Source of the DNA: Planctomycetota bacterium
GTDB lineage: Bacteria > Planctomycetota > Phycisphaerae > SM23-33
Direction: 5' to 3'
DNA length: 5,921 bases
NCBI GenBank assembly: GCA_021160865.1
Contig: JAGHBS010000080.1
Location: 1-5,921 of the forward strand
This document shows, piece by piece, positions 5,840 to 5,921 of the stretch. The position numbers were made by a program, and so were the translations under genes. The notes under the pieces are model-generated. The model was given only the letters and a program-made list of their open reading frames with translations, did no database searches and was not told where the DNA came from. Position 1 is the stretch's first letter; each line of letters opens with the position of its first letter.

Positions 5840-5921
5840 CTGTCCCTGGCTTAACCTGACGTAGCGGACGATGCAATGATTATTGTAATATAAAGATGCT
5901 ATAAAATGGCTTGATTATGGC

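Larger units (their letters stand above)
5619..5921. other. right-end gene-poor region of about 300 bases
   Basis: No ORF of useful length lies here on either strand, and none of the three leftward frames entering from the right edge stays open beyond 13 codons. The stretch holds a 43-codon leftward ORF, a perfect inverted repeat at 5709-5725, and an ATCGCA/TGCGAT inverted repeat at 5789-5814. An ATG at 5917 sits at the very edge and cannot be judged. I see no tRNA-like fold or T-loop consensus. Confidence 0.5.

Overview
The window carries four complete protein genes, a partial gene end at the left edge and a few very small candidate ORFs. Two convergent blocks meet near position 1890. The rightward block (about 1-1872) holds a 23-codon gene end, a leader of roughly 185 bases, then psd and pssA. 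The leftward block (about 5471 down to 1901) holds an exported trypsin-fold protein followed by recJ. G+C looks moderate, a little under half by eye. A short Psd paired with a large multi-spanning PssA, plus an exported multidomain trypsin-like protein, suggests a Gram-negative-type bacterium. My best guess is Planctomycetota (Phycisphaerae-like), but this is an impression from protein style and no marker gene proves it.

psd and pssA encode two consecutive steps of phosphatidylethanolamine synthesis. PssA makes phosphatidylserine from CDP-diacylglycerol and serine, and Psd decarboxylates it. All signature residues of both enzymes are present, and the genes lie 10 bases apart (or overlap if a TTG start is used), so they very probably form one transcription unit. 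The promoter candidate with a perfect TATAAT at 112-117 would leave a leader of about 130 bases, and a 24-codon ORF with a good ribosome binding site lies partly in it.

recJ is an ordinary single-strand 5'->3' exonuclease gene with all DHH/DHHA1 motifs. Its start is placed at 3706. The open frame extends further upstream, into the end of the neighbouring gene, but that part does not look like RecJ.

The gene at 3882-5471 is the unusual one. It encodes an N-terminal membrane segment or signal peptide, a trypsin/HtrA-like fold, two DnaJ-type CxxCxGxG knuckles about 50 residues apart, and a C-terminal beta-rich domain that may be an OB fold. The His and Asp of the catalytic triad are kept, but the nucleophile motif GDSGGP/GNSGGP is replaced by SINGAA, with Asn at the serine position. 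This predicts an inactive protease.

The 450 bases to the right of that gene hold no sizeable gene. There are two leftward ORFs of 40 and 43 codons, the nearer one in the same frame as the protease-like gene and separated from it by one TAA, and a perfect inverted repeat that gives TATAAT on both strands. I see no tRNA, rRNA, CRISPR array, insertion sequence or phage feature.
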